Assembly (NCBI GenBank): GCA_031272405.1
Contig: JAISTW010000050.1
Location: forward strand, 1-64,000
Length of the DNA: 64,000 nt
Direction: 5' to 3'
From: Desulfovibrio sp.
GTDB lineage: Bacteria > Desulfobacterota > Desulfovibrionia > Desulfovibrionales > Desulfovibrionaceae
The position numbers and the translations under genes are program-made. Below the pieces are notes generated by a model, which saw only the letters and a list, made by a program, of their open reading frames with translations, was not told the DNA's origin and did not search any database. The number at the start of each line of letters is the position of its first letter. Position 1 is the stretch's first letter. Of this stretch, positions 8,531 through 17,723 are shown piece after piece.

Positions 8531-9241
8531 ATGTTCAGACCGATGCAAATTGAACACCTGCACGTCGCCTACGGCAATGCCTGTGTTCTCAATGATGTGA
8601 ACATGGAGATAGGTCCAAAGCGCATCACCTGTCTGCTGGGCGCCAACGGTGCCGGAAAAAGCACGCTTATCCGCGCTCTGGTCGGTCTGACGCCGCCGCG
8701 CAGGGGGAGTATTTTTTTTGACGGCGAGGACATCACCCGCCTCGCTCCGCACCGCGTTGTGGCAAAAGGCATATCCTGCATACCGGAAGGACGCAGAATC
8801 TTCTCGAAAATGAGCGTGGAAGAAAATCTGCTCATGGGGGCCTATCAGGAAAAATCCCGGGGGGAAATCAAGGCCCGTCTGGACAAAGTGTATGACATTT
8901 TCCCCCGTCTGGCGGAACGCCGGGGGCAATTGGCCGGCACAATGTCCGGCGGGGAACAGGCTATGGTTTCCATAGGCCGCGGGCTTATGCCGGCCCCCAG
9001 GCTGATGATCATAGATGAACCGTCCCTGGGACTTTCTCCCGCTCTGGTCAAAGAGAACTTCCGCATCATCCGCTCCATCTGCGAAACCGGAACAGCGGTT
9101 TTTCTCGTGGAGCAGAACGTGCGCCAGACGCTTGCCATCGCTTCCTATGGCTATGTCCTCTCCCAGGGACGCGTTATCGCCCAAGGAACCGCTGAAGAGC
9201 TGAAAAGCGATTCCCAGGTGCAAAAAGCGTATTTCGGCTGA
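8531..9241 (+). CDS. livF: ABC transporter ATP-binding protein, LivF type
   Basis: Second ATPase subunit, 236 residues, usual LivF length. Walker A GANGAGKST at 37-45, intact signature MSGGEQAM, Walker B MIIDEPS, H-loop VEQNV. Strong ribosome binding site GGGAGGGAG 8-10 bases before the ATG. Last gene of the cluster; its end is 6 bases from the end of the convergent gene at 9248. Completes a LivJ-H-M-G-F set. Confidence 0.93.
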   Translation: MFRPMQIEHLHVAYGNACVLNDVNMEIGPKRITCLLGANGAGKSTLIRALVGLTPPRRGSIFFDGEDITRLAPHRVVAKGISCIPEGRRIFSKMSVEENLLMGAYQEKSRGEIKARLDKVYDIFPRLAERRGQLAGTMSGGEQAMVSIGRGLMPAPRLMIIDEPSLGLSPALVKENFRIIRSICETGTAVFLVEQNVRQTLAIASYGYVLSQGRVIAQGTAEELKSDSQVQKAYFG

Positions 9242-9247
9242 GGAGGA

Positions 9248-10183
9248 TCAGGCCGGCTCCCCGTCGCTGTCTACAATGCGCCCTTGGAGCCAGACATACA
9301 TATCTACTTCATGGCCCTCTTCCGGCGCGTAGTCGCCTAGGACGAAAGCGGATGCGTAGACCGGAAGGCACAACGGTTCTCTGTCCTCAAAGGGAAAGCT
9401 CATGTACAAAATTTTGATGGGCATTTTTTCCAGCGCGCATTCCGCCACGCCCTCCACAAGGCCGCGTACCTGATATTCACAGAAATTCCGTCCGGGGAAA
9501 ATCATGCGTTTTCCCGCCAGGGGAATCTTGAGCGGCGGCACGTCCAACCTGCCTTTATCCGGATTTTTCGTCAACCAGTCCGCGGCCCACGCTTCAAAAC
9601 GCGGCCCGCTGGTAATGGAGAGCTCGTCCAGCCAGGCTCTGCGCAACCCCCAGGCAAGGCCGGCCAAGGTGAAGGTGTGCGTGACGCCCGGCGTGAGCGC
9701 TTCCACATCCCTGTTGTAAAGGGGGGTAAAGAACCAGAGGGGGTTTTCCCCTTCAATCATGCTGACCGCAACATCGGCGAGATGACCGCGTTCCCAGGGA
9801 CGCGCTTCCTCCACCATCAGGTCGTTGGGCAACCCCTCCAACAAGGGAGCAACCGTCACCGGGGCAAGCTTTCCCCCCTTCTCGCCGACCATGAGCACAG
9901 CCGCCCGTGAAGGCTGATCCTGCGGCCAGGCCATGAGCACATATTCCTTGCCGTCGCGCTCCCACTGCCAAACGGGACGCGTGCCGCCCGCCTCCAGGAC
10001 AGTGCCGATGATCTGCGACATGACGGCGGCCGGGTTTTGCCCGGTCAGGGCGCCCCAGGCATCGCCCAGTCCCTCGAAATGGACTCGGTTTTTCCCTGTG
10101 AGAGCGGCCTTTGCTTCTTCGGGAGATATCTTCCTCGTCGAAAGCTTCTCCGTTGGGGGCTTCTTTGCTGCGTCTTTCGGCAT
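9248..10183 (-). CDS. Conserved-type protein of unknown function
   Basis: 311 residues from the ATG at 10183, which is preceded by AGGAAG; an upstream ATG at 10198 has no such site. I do not recognise the family. No signal peptide or membrane segment; the N-terminal about 30 residues are Lys/Pro-rich, followed by a mixed alpha/beta-looking sequence with many Trp and Pro (WERDGKEYVLMAWPQD, PLWFFTPLYNRD). The last about 60 residues are acidic. It follows pnp by 48 bases on the same strand and may be co-transcribed with pnp/rpsO. Codon use resembles the neighbours, so it is probably a real vertically inherited gene. Confidence 0.7.
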   Translation of the reverse strand: MPKDAAKKPPTEKLSTRKISPEEAKAALTGKNRVHFEGLGDAWGALTGQNPAAVMSQIIGTVLEAGGTRPVWQWERDGKEYVLMAWPQDQPSRAAVLMVGEKGGKLAPVTVAPLLEGLPNDLMVEEARPWERGHLADVAVSMIEGENPLWFFTPLYNRDVEALTPGVTHTFTLAGLAWGLRRAWLDELSITSGPRFEAWAADWLTKNPDKGRLDVPPLKIPLAGKRMIFPGRNFCEYQVRGLVEGVAECALEKMPIKILYMSFPFEDREPLCLPVYASAFVLGDYAPEEGHEVDMYVWLQGRIVDSDGEPA

Positions 10184-10231
10184 AAGGCTTCCTGGCATGG
10201 CCCAAGCTGAAATTGTCCGTGTGCGCCGCGG

Positions 10232-12460
10232 CTAACGCCGATTGCGCCGTCCGTTTCTGTCCGCGCCGGACCCGCCCTTGCCGTCGTGTCTGTCATGCCT
10301 GTCATGACGCGGCGGGCGAGCCGTTTCATCAGGATTCCAGGCATGGCCCTGTTCTTCCAGCAACACGGCCTTGCGGCTGGCCCGGATGCGGTCCCCGTTC
10401 ATTTCTATGACCTTCACCAGCATATCCTCGCCAAGGCGGGCCACATCACCGGGCTGTTCAACACGTCCTATATCAAGCTGGGAAACATGAACAAGGGCTT
10501 CCACATTGGGCAAAACTTCCACGATCACCCCGATTTCGAGTATCTTGCGGACTTTGGCCCTGTAATTTTTGCCCAGTTCCGGACGTTGATCATAGTAGGA
10601 AATCATCTCGCGCGCCTTGGCCAAAGCTTCCGCCGTCGGCGCGAAAATGGACACTTTGCCGGAGTCTTCGATATCCACGGAAGCGCCCGTGGCCGCCGTG
10701 ATGGCCTTGATATTTTTGCCGCCGGGGCCAATAATCAGACGGATGATGTCGGGATTGACAAAAACTTCCGCGTGTTGCGGCGCATAGGGCGAAAGCTCTC
10801 CGCGCGGCGCCGCCAGGGCTTTGGCCATTTCGCCCAGAATATGCAGACGCGCCTCGCGCGCCTGTTGCATGGCGGCTTTCATGATATCCGTCGTCAATCC
10901 GGTGATTTTGATGTCCATCTGCACGCCGGTCACTCCGTCGGCTGTGCCGGCTATTTTGAAATCCATATCGCCGAGGGCGTCTTCATCACCCAGAATGTCG
11001 GTCAAAACAATAAACTTGTCGCTTTCCTTGATAAGCCCCATAGCCACGCCGGCTACAGGGGAGCTGATGGGCACTCCGGCATCCATAAGCGCCAGGGAAC
11101 CGCCGCAGACGGCGGCCATGGAGGATGAGCCGTTGGATTCCATGGTTTCGGCCACCACACGCAACGTAAAGGGGAAATCCTCGTCCGGCGGCAAAATGGG
11201 GCGCAAGGATTTTTCCGCCAGGGCGCCGTGGCCGATTTCCCGCCGGGAAACGCGCACCGGCTTTACCTCGCCGACGCAGTAGGGGGGGAAATTGTAGTGC
11301 AGCATAAAACGCTTGGTCACATCGCCTGTCAGGGAATCCATCCTCTGTTCGTCTGTAGTGGATCCCAGAGTTGCGATAACCAAAGATTTTGTTTCTCCGC
11401 GGCGGAACAGGGATGAACCGTGGGCCCTGGGCAGAACGCCCGTCTGTATCTGGATGGGGCGCACACTGCGCACGTCGCGTCCGTCTATGCGCGTGCCTTC
11501 CTTGACAATGCGCTCGCGCACCAGCTTTTTTTCAAGATCGCCTATAATGTCGGGCACACGTTTGAGGTCTTCGGGGTTTTCCATAAAGACGTCATTTTCT
11601 TTCAACGCTTCGATGACGTGGTCCTTGACGGCCTTGCGGGCCTGCTTGCGGGGCAGTTTGTCCGGGATGCGCATGGCGGCGTCCAGGCCGGCTTTCCTGG
11701 CAAGCTCGTGAACACGCGCCACAAGAAAAGAATCTTCCTCCGGCGCGGTGAATTCCATCTTTTGTTTGCCGCACAGTTCGCAAAGTCTGAATTGCGCGTC
11801 AATAAGAGGCTGGATTTCCCTTTTGCCCCATTCCAGCGCCTCAATAATCACATCTTCCGTCAGAAAACGCGCGTCGCCTTCCACCATGGTCAAGGCGTCG
11901 CGCGAAGCCGCGAAAATGATGTTCAGATCGCTTTTTTCCTGCTGCTCGAATGAGGGATTGAGCACAAAACGGCCGTCAAGTCGCCCGATGCGCCCGCCGG
12001 CAATGGGTCCCTCAAAGGGCAGGGAGGAGACCATGAGCGCGGCCGAGGCTCCGGTCAGGGCCAGAACATCCGATTCGTTTTCCTGATCGGCGGAAATCAC
12101 GCTGGCCAGAATTTGCACGTCCTCCCCGAGACCCTTGGGGAAAAGCGGACGTATCGGCCTGTCTATAAGACGGGAAACCAATGTTTCCCGTTCGGAAGGG
12201 CGTCCTATCTCCCTGCGAAAAAAACTGCCGGGTATGCGCCCGGCAGCGTACATTTTTTCCGAATATTCCACGGTAAGGGGGAAAAAGCCCTTGTCGGACT
12301 CCAGCGGCTGTGAACACACGGTGACCAGCACGACCGTGCCGCCGCTCTGCATCCACACCGCCCCATCGGCCTGATTGGCCAGGCGGCCGTTTTCAAATAT
12401 GATTTCTTTGCCGCCGATTTCCGCGACAACGCGCGTCGGGTTGAAAATATCCTGTGACAT
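10232..12460 (-). CDS. pnp: Polyribonucleotide nucleotidyltransferase (PNPase)
   Basis: Phosphorolytic 3'-5' exoribonuclease of the RNA degradosome, 742 residues. Two RNase PH domains (about 10-230 and 310-545), a KH domain with IIGPGGKNIKAI, and an S1 domain (LGKNYRAKVRKILEIG... to about 690). The C-terminal about 40 residues are rich in Arg, His and Asp (RHDRHDRHDG), an unstructured tail probably able to bind RNA. AGGA lies 9 bases before the ATG. Directly downstream of rpsO, the widely conserved rpsO-pnp order. Confidence 0.97.
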   Translation of the reverse strand: MSQDIFNPTRVVAEIGGKEIIFENGRLANQADGAVWMQSGGTVVLVTVCSQPLESDKGFFPLTVEYSEKMYAAGRIPGSFFRREIGRPSERETLVSRLIDRPIRPLFPKGLGEDVQILASVISADQENESDVLALTGASAALMVSSLPFEGPIAGGRIGRLDGRFVLNPSFEQQEKSDLNIIFAASRDALTMVEGDARFLTEDVIIEALEWGKREIQPLIDAQFRLCELCGKQKMEFTAPEEDSFLVARVHELARKAGLDAAMRIPDKLPRKQARKAVKDHVIEALKENDVFMENPEDLKRVPDIIGDLEKKLVRERIVKEGTRIDGRDVRSVRPIQIQTGVLPRAHGSSLFRRGETKSLVIATLGSTTDEQRMDSLTGDVTKRFMLHYNFPPYCVGEVKPVRVSRREIGHGALAEKSLRPILPPDEDFPFTLRVVAETMESNGSSSMAAVCGGSLALMDAGVPISSPVAGVAMGLIKESDKFIVLTDILGDEDALGDMDFKIAGTADGVTGVQMDIKITGLTTDIMKAAMQQAREARLHILGEMAKALAAPRGELSPYAPQHAEVFVNPDIIRLIIGPGGKNIKAITAATGASVDIEDSGKVSIFAPTAEALAKAREMISYYDQRPELGKNYRAKVRKILEIGVIVEVLPNVEALVHVSQLDIGRVEQPGDVARLGEDMLVKVIEMNGDRIRASRKAVLLEEQGHAWNPDETARPPRHDRHDRHDGKGGSGADRNGRRNRR

Positions 12461-12510
12461 TGCTTTGATTCCTTATAGTGACAAAATGGAGTCCGGCATA
12501 ATCAGGGACG

Positions 12511-12780
12511 TTACTTGCGCAAACCGAGTTTTTCAATAAGCGCGCGATACCGCTGAATATCCTTCTTTTTCAGATAGTTGAGCATGTTTCGACGTTGGCC
12601 GACCAGTTTGAGCAGGCCGGTGCGGGAGTGAAAATCTTTTTTATGCACCTTGAAATGCCCGGTCAGGCCTTCAATACGCGCCGTCAGCAGGGCCACCTGC
12701 ACTTCGGGGGATCCCGTATCGCCCTCGTGTTTGGCGTGGGCGTCAATAACAGCCTTTTTTTGTTCCGCATTCATTACCAC
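12511..12780 (-). CDS. rpsO: 30S ribosomal protein S15
   Basis: 89 residues, the normal S15 length, with the conserved [16 protein letters not shown] and [12 protein letters not shown] segments. Binds 16S rRNA helices 20-22 and nucleates the platform. The GTG at 12780 is preferred because AGGAG ends 7 bases upstream; the in-frame ATG at 12774 would be 13 bases away. Sits between truB and pnp as in many bacteria. Confidence 0.97.
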   Translation of the reverse strand: MVMNAEQKKAVIDAHAKHEGDTGSPEVQVALLTARIEGLTGHFKVHKKDFHSRTGLLKLVGQRRNMLNYLKKKDIQRYRALIEKLGLRK

Positions 12781-12807
12781 AGCAATTCTCCTGTCTCAGG
12801 AAAGAGG

Positions 12808-13767
12808 TTAACTCCAAAGTCCCCGCACGACCGTCCAGCACGATGATTCTTCCTCACGCCCGGCCAGGGCCAGAGGCTCGCCCCGGTGCTGCAAAAGAGC
12901 TTTCCGCTCTCCGGCCGGCTCCGTCCGGACGCGGAATACGGGAAGCCCATTGCGTACGCGCTCCGCCTCATCGGACGTGAGGTCTATCCGGCTCCATTCC
13001 GGCAAAGCGTCCGCAAGGGGACGCACATGCCTTGTCAGAAGCAACGGTTCGGCCTCTATGTCCCGCAGGGCGCAGGACACATCCAGACCAAACGGGTGAC
13101 TGTACTCCCGGGTCAGTTCCGTGAGCACGGCTCCACACCCCAAACGCATCCCCAAGCTGTGGGCCAGGGAGCGTATATAGGTGCCGGAACTGCAAGCGAC
13201 CCGAAAGCGCACAAACGGCAAGCTCACATCAAGCGTGTCCGCCTGTGAAATTTCTGTTCTTTTGACCTTTTGCGGCAAATCACAACCTTTTCGCGCCAGC
13301 CTGTACAGAGGCTGCCCATTGTGCTTGGCGGCCGAATACGGCGGCACCGGTTGCTCACGTGCTTCGCGCCACAAGGCGATTTCCCGACGCACATCTTCAA
13401 CGCTGACGCCGGACCACGGAGTTTCCTCAAGAATCCGGCCCTGGCAATCCCAGGTGTCCGTCGTCTGCCCCAGACGCAAAACCCCGCTGTAGACCTTGCG
13501 CCCCCCGGCCATCAGGTGGGAGGAAAGTTTGGTGGCCTGCCCCAGCAGAACCAGCAACACGCCCGAAGCCAGCGGATCCAGAGTGCCCGCGTGTCCGATT
13601 TTCTTTTGTCCCATCCGCTTCAGAGCGGTGAGGCAACGCGCGGAAGTGGGCCCCGATGATTTGTTCAGCACCAAAATTCCGTGCATCTGACGTATTCGCC
13701 AAGATTGTTCCGGTCGGCGCCGTTCGGACATGGCGTCGGCGCAAGCATTTCCATCCGCATCGGTCAT
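12808..13767 (-). CDS. truB: tRNA pseudouridine-55 synthase
   Basis: Makes pseudouridine 55 in the T-loop of tRNAs. 319 residues. Core motifs: VLNKSSGPTS, KKIGHAGTLDPLASGVL with the catalytic Asp in GTLDPLA, VPPYSAAKHNGQPLYRLAR, and RVACSSGTYIRSLAHSLG. The family core begins at HGILVLNK (residue 29), so the first 28 residues are an extension, or the start is one of the downstream ATGs. It is followed by rpsO and pnp, but the usual upstream nusA-infB-rbfA genes are not here; a FadL-type porin lies upstream instead. Confidence 0.94.
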   Translation of the reverse strand: MTDADGNACADAMSERRRPEQSWRIRQMHGILVLNKSSGPTSARCLTALKRMGQKKIGHAGTLDPLASGVLLVLLGQATKLSSHLMAGGRKVYSGVLRLGQTTDTWDCQGRILEETPWSGVSVEDVRREIALWREAREQPVPPYSAAKHNGQPLYRLARKGCDLPQKVKRTEISQADTLDVSLPFVRFRVACSSGTYIRSLAHSLGMRLGCGAVLTELTREYSHPFGLDVSCALRDIEAEPLLLTRHVRPLADALPEWSRIDLTSDEAERVRNGLPVFRVRTEPAGERKALLQHRGEPLALAGREEESSCWTVVRGLWS

Positions 13768-13824
13768 ACGCGATTTCGTTTCCTATCAGCAATAGGGCGG
13801 AATGTCAAAGCGTTGCCGGGGCGT

Positions 13825-15141
13825 TCAGAAGGCATACCCCAGGGAGAGCATATAGATGTTGCCCACCACGTTTTCCGTGCGGCCGCCCGTTATGCCTGCG
13901 TCTCCCCGTATCCCGGAACTCCTTGTCGAGCCGTAGTCCACGGGATTGACCCAGATATGCACGTAGGCGAAATCCAGCGTGAAGTCGTTCCACTTGACGC
14001 CCGTGCCCAGGGTCAGCATTTGCCGACCGTTGGTGGGGATCATGTAATCGGCGTATTCCTCGTTCACGACCGGCGTTTCGTACCGGAAACCGGCCCGCAG
14101 CGCCCACCAGTCCAAGGGTTTGTACTCGGCGCCGAGGCTGAAGCTCCATCCGTCGCGCCATTCCTTATTGTTGATGGAGGAGTAGCCGCTGTCCATATAT
14201 ATGTTCAGCGCGTTGTACGTTGACCAACGCGTCCACATGACGTCGGCCTCCAGGCTCAGGTTGTCCAGAGGCTTCCAGGCTATTCCCAGCGCAGCGGAAT
14301 CCGGCAGTTGGATTGTGGTATGGGCGTCGGTGTTGCGGGCTTCCGGCAAGTGCCTTTTGGGGATGACGGAAGAAAACCGGCCGGGGTTGGTCAACAAATT
14401 TTGTCCTTGGCGCGAAAATTCCACGTCTCCGCTCACGTTGAGAGTCACCTGACTCTTGTAGGCCAGGCCCACGGACCACTGGTCATTGAGGCGCATGTGC
14501 AGGCCGAGATGGGCGCCGTAGCCCCATCCGTCGCCCTGCAACTGCATGTCGTTGTCTTGCAATGGGCCGGGCATGCCTTGTTGGGTCAGCGACATCATGG
14601 GGATCTTGGTGCCCATATAGAGACTGGCGTACATCACTTCCAGACCGGCCGACACGGAAAACATATTGTTAATTTTATAGGCCAGGGTCGGCACAAAGGA
14701 CAGTGTCTGCACGCCGATGTCATACACGTTGTAGCGCCCGTTCCATTCGCCGTCATAGGAATTGCCGAGGCCGAAACGGGAAAAGGCACCCAGGCCCAGC
14801 CAGACGTTGTCGTTGAGCTGGTAGCTGGCATAGGCGTGCGGGGCGAACCAGACTTTGGGCTTGGTGGTGGTGTAGTGCGCTCCGTCACGCCTCTCCGTCT
14901 TCACCGTGCCCAGAGGAGCCACCAGAGCGCCGCCGCCCATCAGGTTCACGCCGGGCAACTGGGTTATGCCGGCCGCGTTGTAGGCCAGCGCCGAAACATC
15001 GTCGGCCATGCCCGCAACGCTTCCGGCCATGCCCAAACCACGCGCGCTCCATTCCTGCATGGCGAAACCTTCCGCCTGGACCCGCGTACAGAAAAAAACA
15101 AATGCCAACAGACCGAGCCCGCAGGCTCTCAAAAATTTCAT
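13825..15141 (-). CDS. Outer membrane protein, OmpP1/FadL/TodX family
   Basis: Outer-membrane beta-barrel for hydrophobic compounds such as long-chain fatty acids, 438 residues. Signal peptide at the N terminus ending near VQAEG, then the family N-terminal plug sequence with SARGLGMAGSVAGMADDVSALAYNAAG, where NPAA is usual. The sequence ends in aromatic-flanked strands and terminal Phe (SLGYAF), as needed for barrel assembly. The ATG at 15141 is used because GGGGGAC lies just upstream; the TTG four codons earlier has no site. Confidence 0.9.
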   Translation of the reverse strand: MKFLRACGLGLLAFVFFCTRVQAEGFAMQEWSARGLGMAGSVAGMADDVSALAYNAAGITQLPGVNLMGGGALVAPLGTVKTERRDGAHYTTTKPKVWFAPHAYASYQLNDNVWLGLGAFSRFGLGNSYDGEWNGRYNVYDIGVQTLSFVPTLAYKINNMFSVSAGLEVMYASLYMGTKIPMMSLTQQGMPGPLQDNDMQLQGDGWGYGAHLGLHMRLNDQWSVGLAYKSQVTLNVSGDVEFSRQGQNLLTNPGRFSSVIPKRHLPEARNTDAHTTIQLPDSAALGIAWKPLDNLSLEADVMWTRWSTYNALNIYMDSGYSSINNKEWRDGWSFSLGAEYKPLDWWALRAGFRYETPVVNEEYADYMIPTNGRQMLTLGTGVKWNDFTLDFAYVHIWVNPVDYGSTRSSGIRGDAGITGGRTENVVGNIYMLSLGYAF

Positions 15142-15247
15142 GCCGTCCCCCAAAGAATACGCATGACAAAGACAGCGGCAACGGATATTCCGTTTTTCGC
15201 GGCGCTCCTGTCTTTGATGTTGTCTGCTTGCTGGAAAAACTTCAGAA

Positions 15248-17605
15248 TTATAGCATATTCACAGGATCAATGTCAAGACTGATCCGCACCGAGTCTTTTT
15301 TATTGACCGCCTTGGCCACAAAATACAGATGCCTCAGATCCGGCCAGTTCCGCCCCTTGAGCAGGCAGTGGAAACGCCTGCGGCCGCGTAGAAGAGGCAA
15401 TGGGGCCGGGGCCGGACCAAGCACGCGCACCCCTGTGGCCCTGCCGCGCTCACGGACGGCTCCGGCTATTTCCCCCAGAATTGTCGTCCCTTCATCGCTG
15501 TCCACCGCGAAAGAAATACGCAACAGGGCCAGATGCACAAAGGGGGGGTAAACACGTACACGGCGGCGTTCCAACTCTTCGGCGTAAAAGCCCTCCGTGT
15601 CCGCTTTGCATATGTACTGCCAGCAGTAGTGCCGCGTATCCCGCGTCTGGATCAGCACGCGCCCCGCCTTTTCGCCCCTGCCGGCGCGTCCGGCCGACTG
15701 CATGAGCAGCTGGAATGTGCGTTCCGCCGCACGGTAATCCGGAAGATTGAGTCCCACGTCTCCGTCTGCCGCCACAACCAGTGTGACTTGGGGGAAGTGG
15801 TGTCCTTTGGAAAGCATTTGCGTTCCCACCAGAATGGGCGATTCCTGGCGGGCGAAGGCGGCCAGAATTTCCTCCATGCGGCCGGGGCGGCGGGCGCTGT
15901 CTTTGTCCAGACGCAGCACCGGAACGCCCGCCAGGGTAGTCAGCTGCTCGGCGAGTCGTTCCGTGCCCTCCCCGAGGGGGAGAAAGAGCGTTCCTCCGCA
16001 GCCCGGACAGGGCGAGGGAAACGGAACGGAATACCCGCAATAGTGACAGACAAGCCTCTCCCTGCTCTTGTGGTAGGTCAGGCCGATTTCGCACTGCGGG
16101 CAGCGCCGCGCCTTGCCGCAGTCCGGACAAAATATCAGGGGAGCGTACCCCCGTCGGTTGAGCAGCACAACAGCCTGCTCCCCCTTGCCCAGGGTTTGGC
16201 GCAGGGCGTCTTTGCTCTCCGGGGCAAGAAGAGCGTCCGCCTCCGCGAAAAGCGTATTTTTGTCCAATTTCACCATTTCCACCGGTGGTTGCGGGCGTTC
16301 CGCCACACGCCGGCTCAGACGCGACATCGGCAGGACGCCGCTTTGGGCCGCATGCCAGGTTTTCAAATCCGGCGTCGCCGAGCCGAGGAGCAACAGGCCG
16401 TGATTGCTGCGCATTCTGAACCAGGCCAATTCCTTGGCCTGATAAGAAAAATTTTCGTCCTGCTTGTAGGAGGCGTCGTGTTCCTCATCCAGCACAATGC
16501 AGCCGGGACGCGGCACGGGCAGAAACAGGGCCGAGCGTGTGCCGATCACAAGGCAGGGCAGCCGCCGCGCGCCCAACTCCCTGAACAGGAGTTCTCTGCG
16601 GGCTGCGGACTGGTATCCGTGGTACAAATACACCGGACTGTCCGGCAGGGCATGGACGGCGTCCCGCCGCAATTTGCAGGCCAGGGCCACTTCCGGGGCG
16701 AGCAGAAACATGCTCCTGCCCCCGGCAAGGCACCGTTTGGCCAATTCCAGATACACCGCCGTCTTGCCACTGCCCGTTACTCCGAAAAGCAGCCGGAAAG
16801 CCGGCTCATCCCTGTCCAGAGCGGCGCCGGCCTCGGCCAAAGCCAAGGCCTGCTCGGCGTTCAGTTCAAAGGGCGGATCAAGGGGGGGCGGCGGAACGTC
16901 CGTCCTTCCGCCGGCATCCTCATCGCTTTCCTGCGTGAGGCCGACATGGCCGGCCCGGATGAGCGCGTTCAGCGGCTGGCACGCCCCTGGCCCAAATTTC
17001 CGCAACAGGGCACGTCTGCTCACTGCCCCGTGCTCATGCAGAAATTCCAGCAGCGCCGATTGACGCTCGGCATTGGGGCGCACGGGCCAGGGCGGCTCGA
17101 CCCTCAGCAGGCACAATTCCCCGTCCGCGGCATCTTCGCCCGTGATGAGAAGGCGCGCATCGCCCTTTACCATCTCCCGCGCCAGTTCGGCGCGTTCCGT
17201 CTGCGGCAGGCGCCTGATGTGGGCGAGCGTGAGGCTTTCATTTCGTCCGCTGCCAAGCCGCCTCAGCCGTATTTTCGCTGAACGCAGGCCCTTCGGCAGG
17301 GCATGCCCCAGAATGCTCCCTATAGACTGGCCCTGGCGCAGGGCTGTCTCCTTGAACATGTTCAGCAGTTCCTCCCGCAACAGCGGTTCGACCTCCAATA
17401 CCCAGCACAGAGGCTTGCAGGCGACGCCGACGGGCAGGCCAGAGGCTTCTTTCACGTCCAGAACCACGGCCGCTCTGTGCATGCTCTCGCCCAGGGGCAC
17501 GACGACGCGCAGGCCGGGCCGCCGGAAAGCTTCGGGAAACTCCGGCGGGATCTCGTAGGTCAGGGCGCTGTACGGGGGGCTCAGCAGGGCGACGTCGGCG
17601 AACAT
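15248..17605 (-). CDS. priA: Primosomal protein N', replication restart helicase
   Basis: Superfamily 2 helicase that reloads the replisome at collapsed forks, 785 residues. N-terminal 3'-DNA-binding domain (LSPPYSALTYEIP...), Walker A GVTGSGKTAVYLEL, Walker B VLDEEHD, and the zinc-binding insertion CPDCGKARRCPQCEIG...CHYCGY...CPGCGG with eight cysteines, then helicase motifs GTQMLSKGHHFP and QSAGRAGRGEKAG. The start at 17605 opens at the family-like FADVALLSPPYS; earlier in-frame starts at 17713 would overlap the lolC promoter region. Divergent from lolC with a 118-base gap. Confidence 0.96.
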   Translation of the reverse strand: MFADVALLSPPYSALTYEIPPEFPEAFRRPGLRVVVPLGESMHRAAVVLDVKEASGLPVGVACKPLCWVLEVEPLLREELLNMFKETALRQGQSIGSILGHALPKGLRSAKIRLRRLGSGRNESLTLAHIRRLPQTERAELAREMVKGDARLLITGEDAADGELCLLRVEPPWPVRPNAERQSALLEFLHEHGAVSRRALLRKFGPGACQPLNALIRAGHVGLTQESDEDAGGRTDVPPPPLDPPFELNAEQALALAEAGAALDRDEPAFRLLFGVTGSGKTAVYLELAKRCLAGGRSMFLLAPEVALACKLRRDAVHALPDSPVYLYHGYQSAARRELLFRELGARRLPCLVIGTRSALFLPVPRPGCIVLDEEHDASYKQDENFSYQAKELAWFRMRSNHGLLLLGSATPDLKTWHAAQSGVLPMSRLSRRVAERPQPPVEMVKLDKNTLFAEADALLAPESKDALRQTLGKGEQAVVLLNRRGYAPLIFCPDCGKARRCPQCEIGLTYHKSRERLVCHYCGYSVPFPSPCPGCGGTLFLPLGEGTERLAEQLTTLAGVPVLRLDKDSARRPGRMEEILAAFARQESPILVGTQMLSKGHHFPQVTLVVAADGDVGLNLPDYRAAERTFQLLMQSAGRAGRGEKAGRVLIQTRDTRHYCWQYICKADTEGFYAEELERRRVRVYPPFVHLALLRISFAVDSDEGTTILGEIAGAVRERGRATGVRVLGPAPAPLPLLRGRRRFHCLLKGRNWPDLRHLYFVAKAVNKKDSVRISLDIDPVNML

Positions 17606-17723
17606 GCGGGCAGCATACGCCCTGCGTGGCCGGCGGGCAAGTGTAGTGCTCCCCAAAAACATCTCGAAAAAATATCTTGAAAATCTCTTGAAAAATGAAC
17701 GGGTATCAGGCAATATTCCCCAA

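Noticed and set aside
15542..15548. G7 runs in priA, pnp and the beta-lactamase-fold gene
   Set aside because: Short, in frame, and expected by composition; no frame conflict.
15533..17281. Plus-strand open frame of 582 codons opposite priA
   Set aside because: It is antisense to conserved helicase and zinc-finger motifs.
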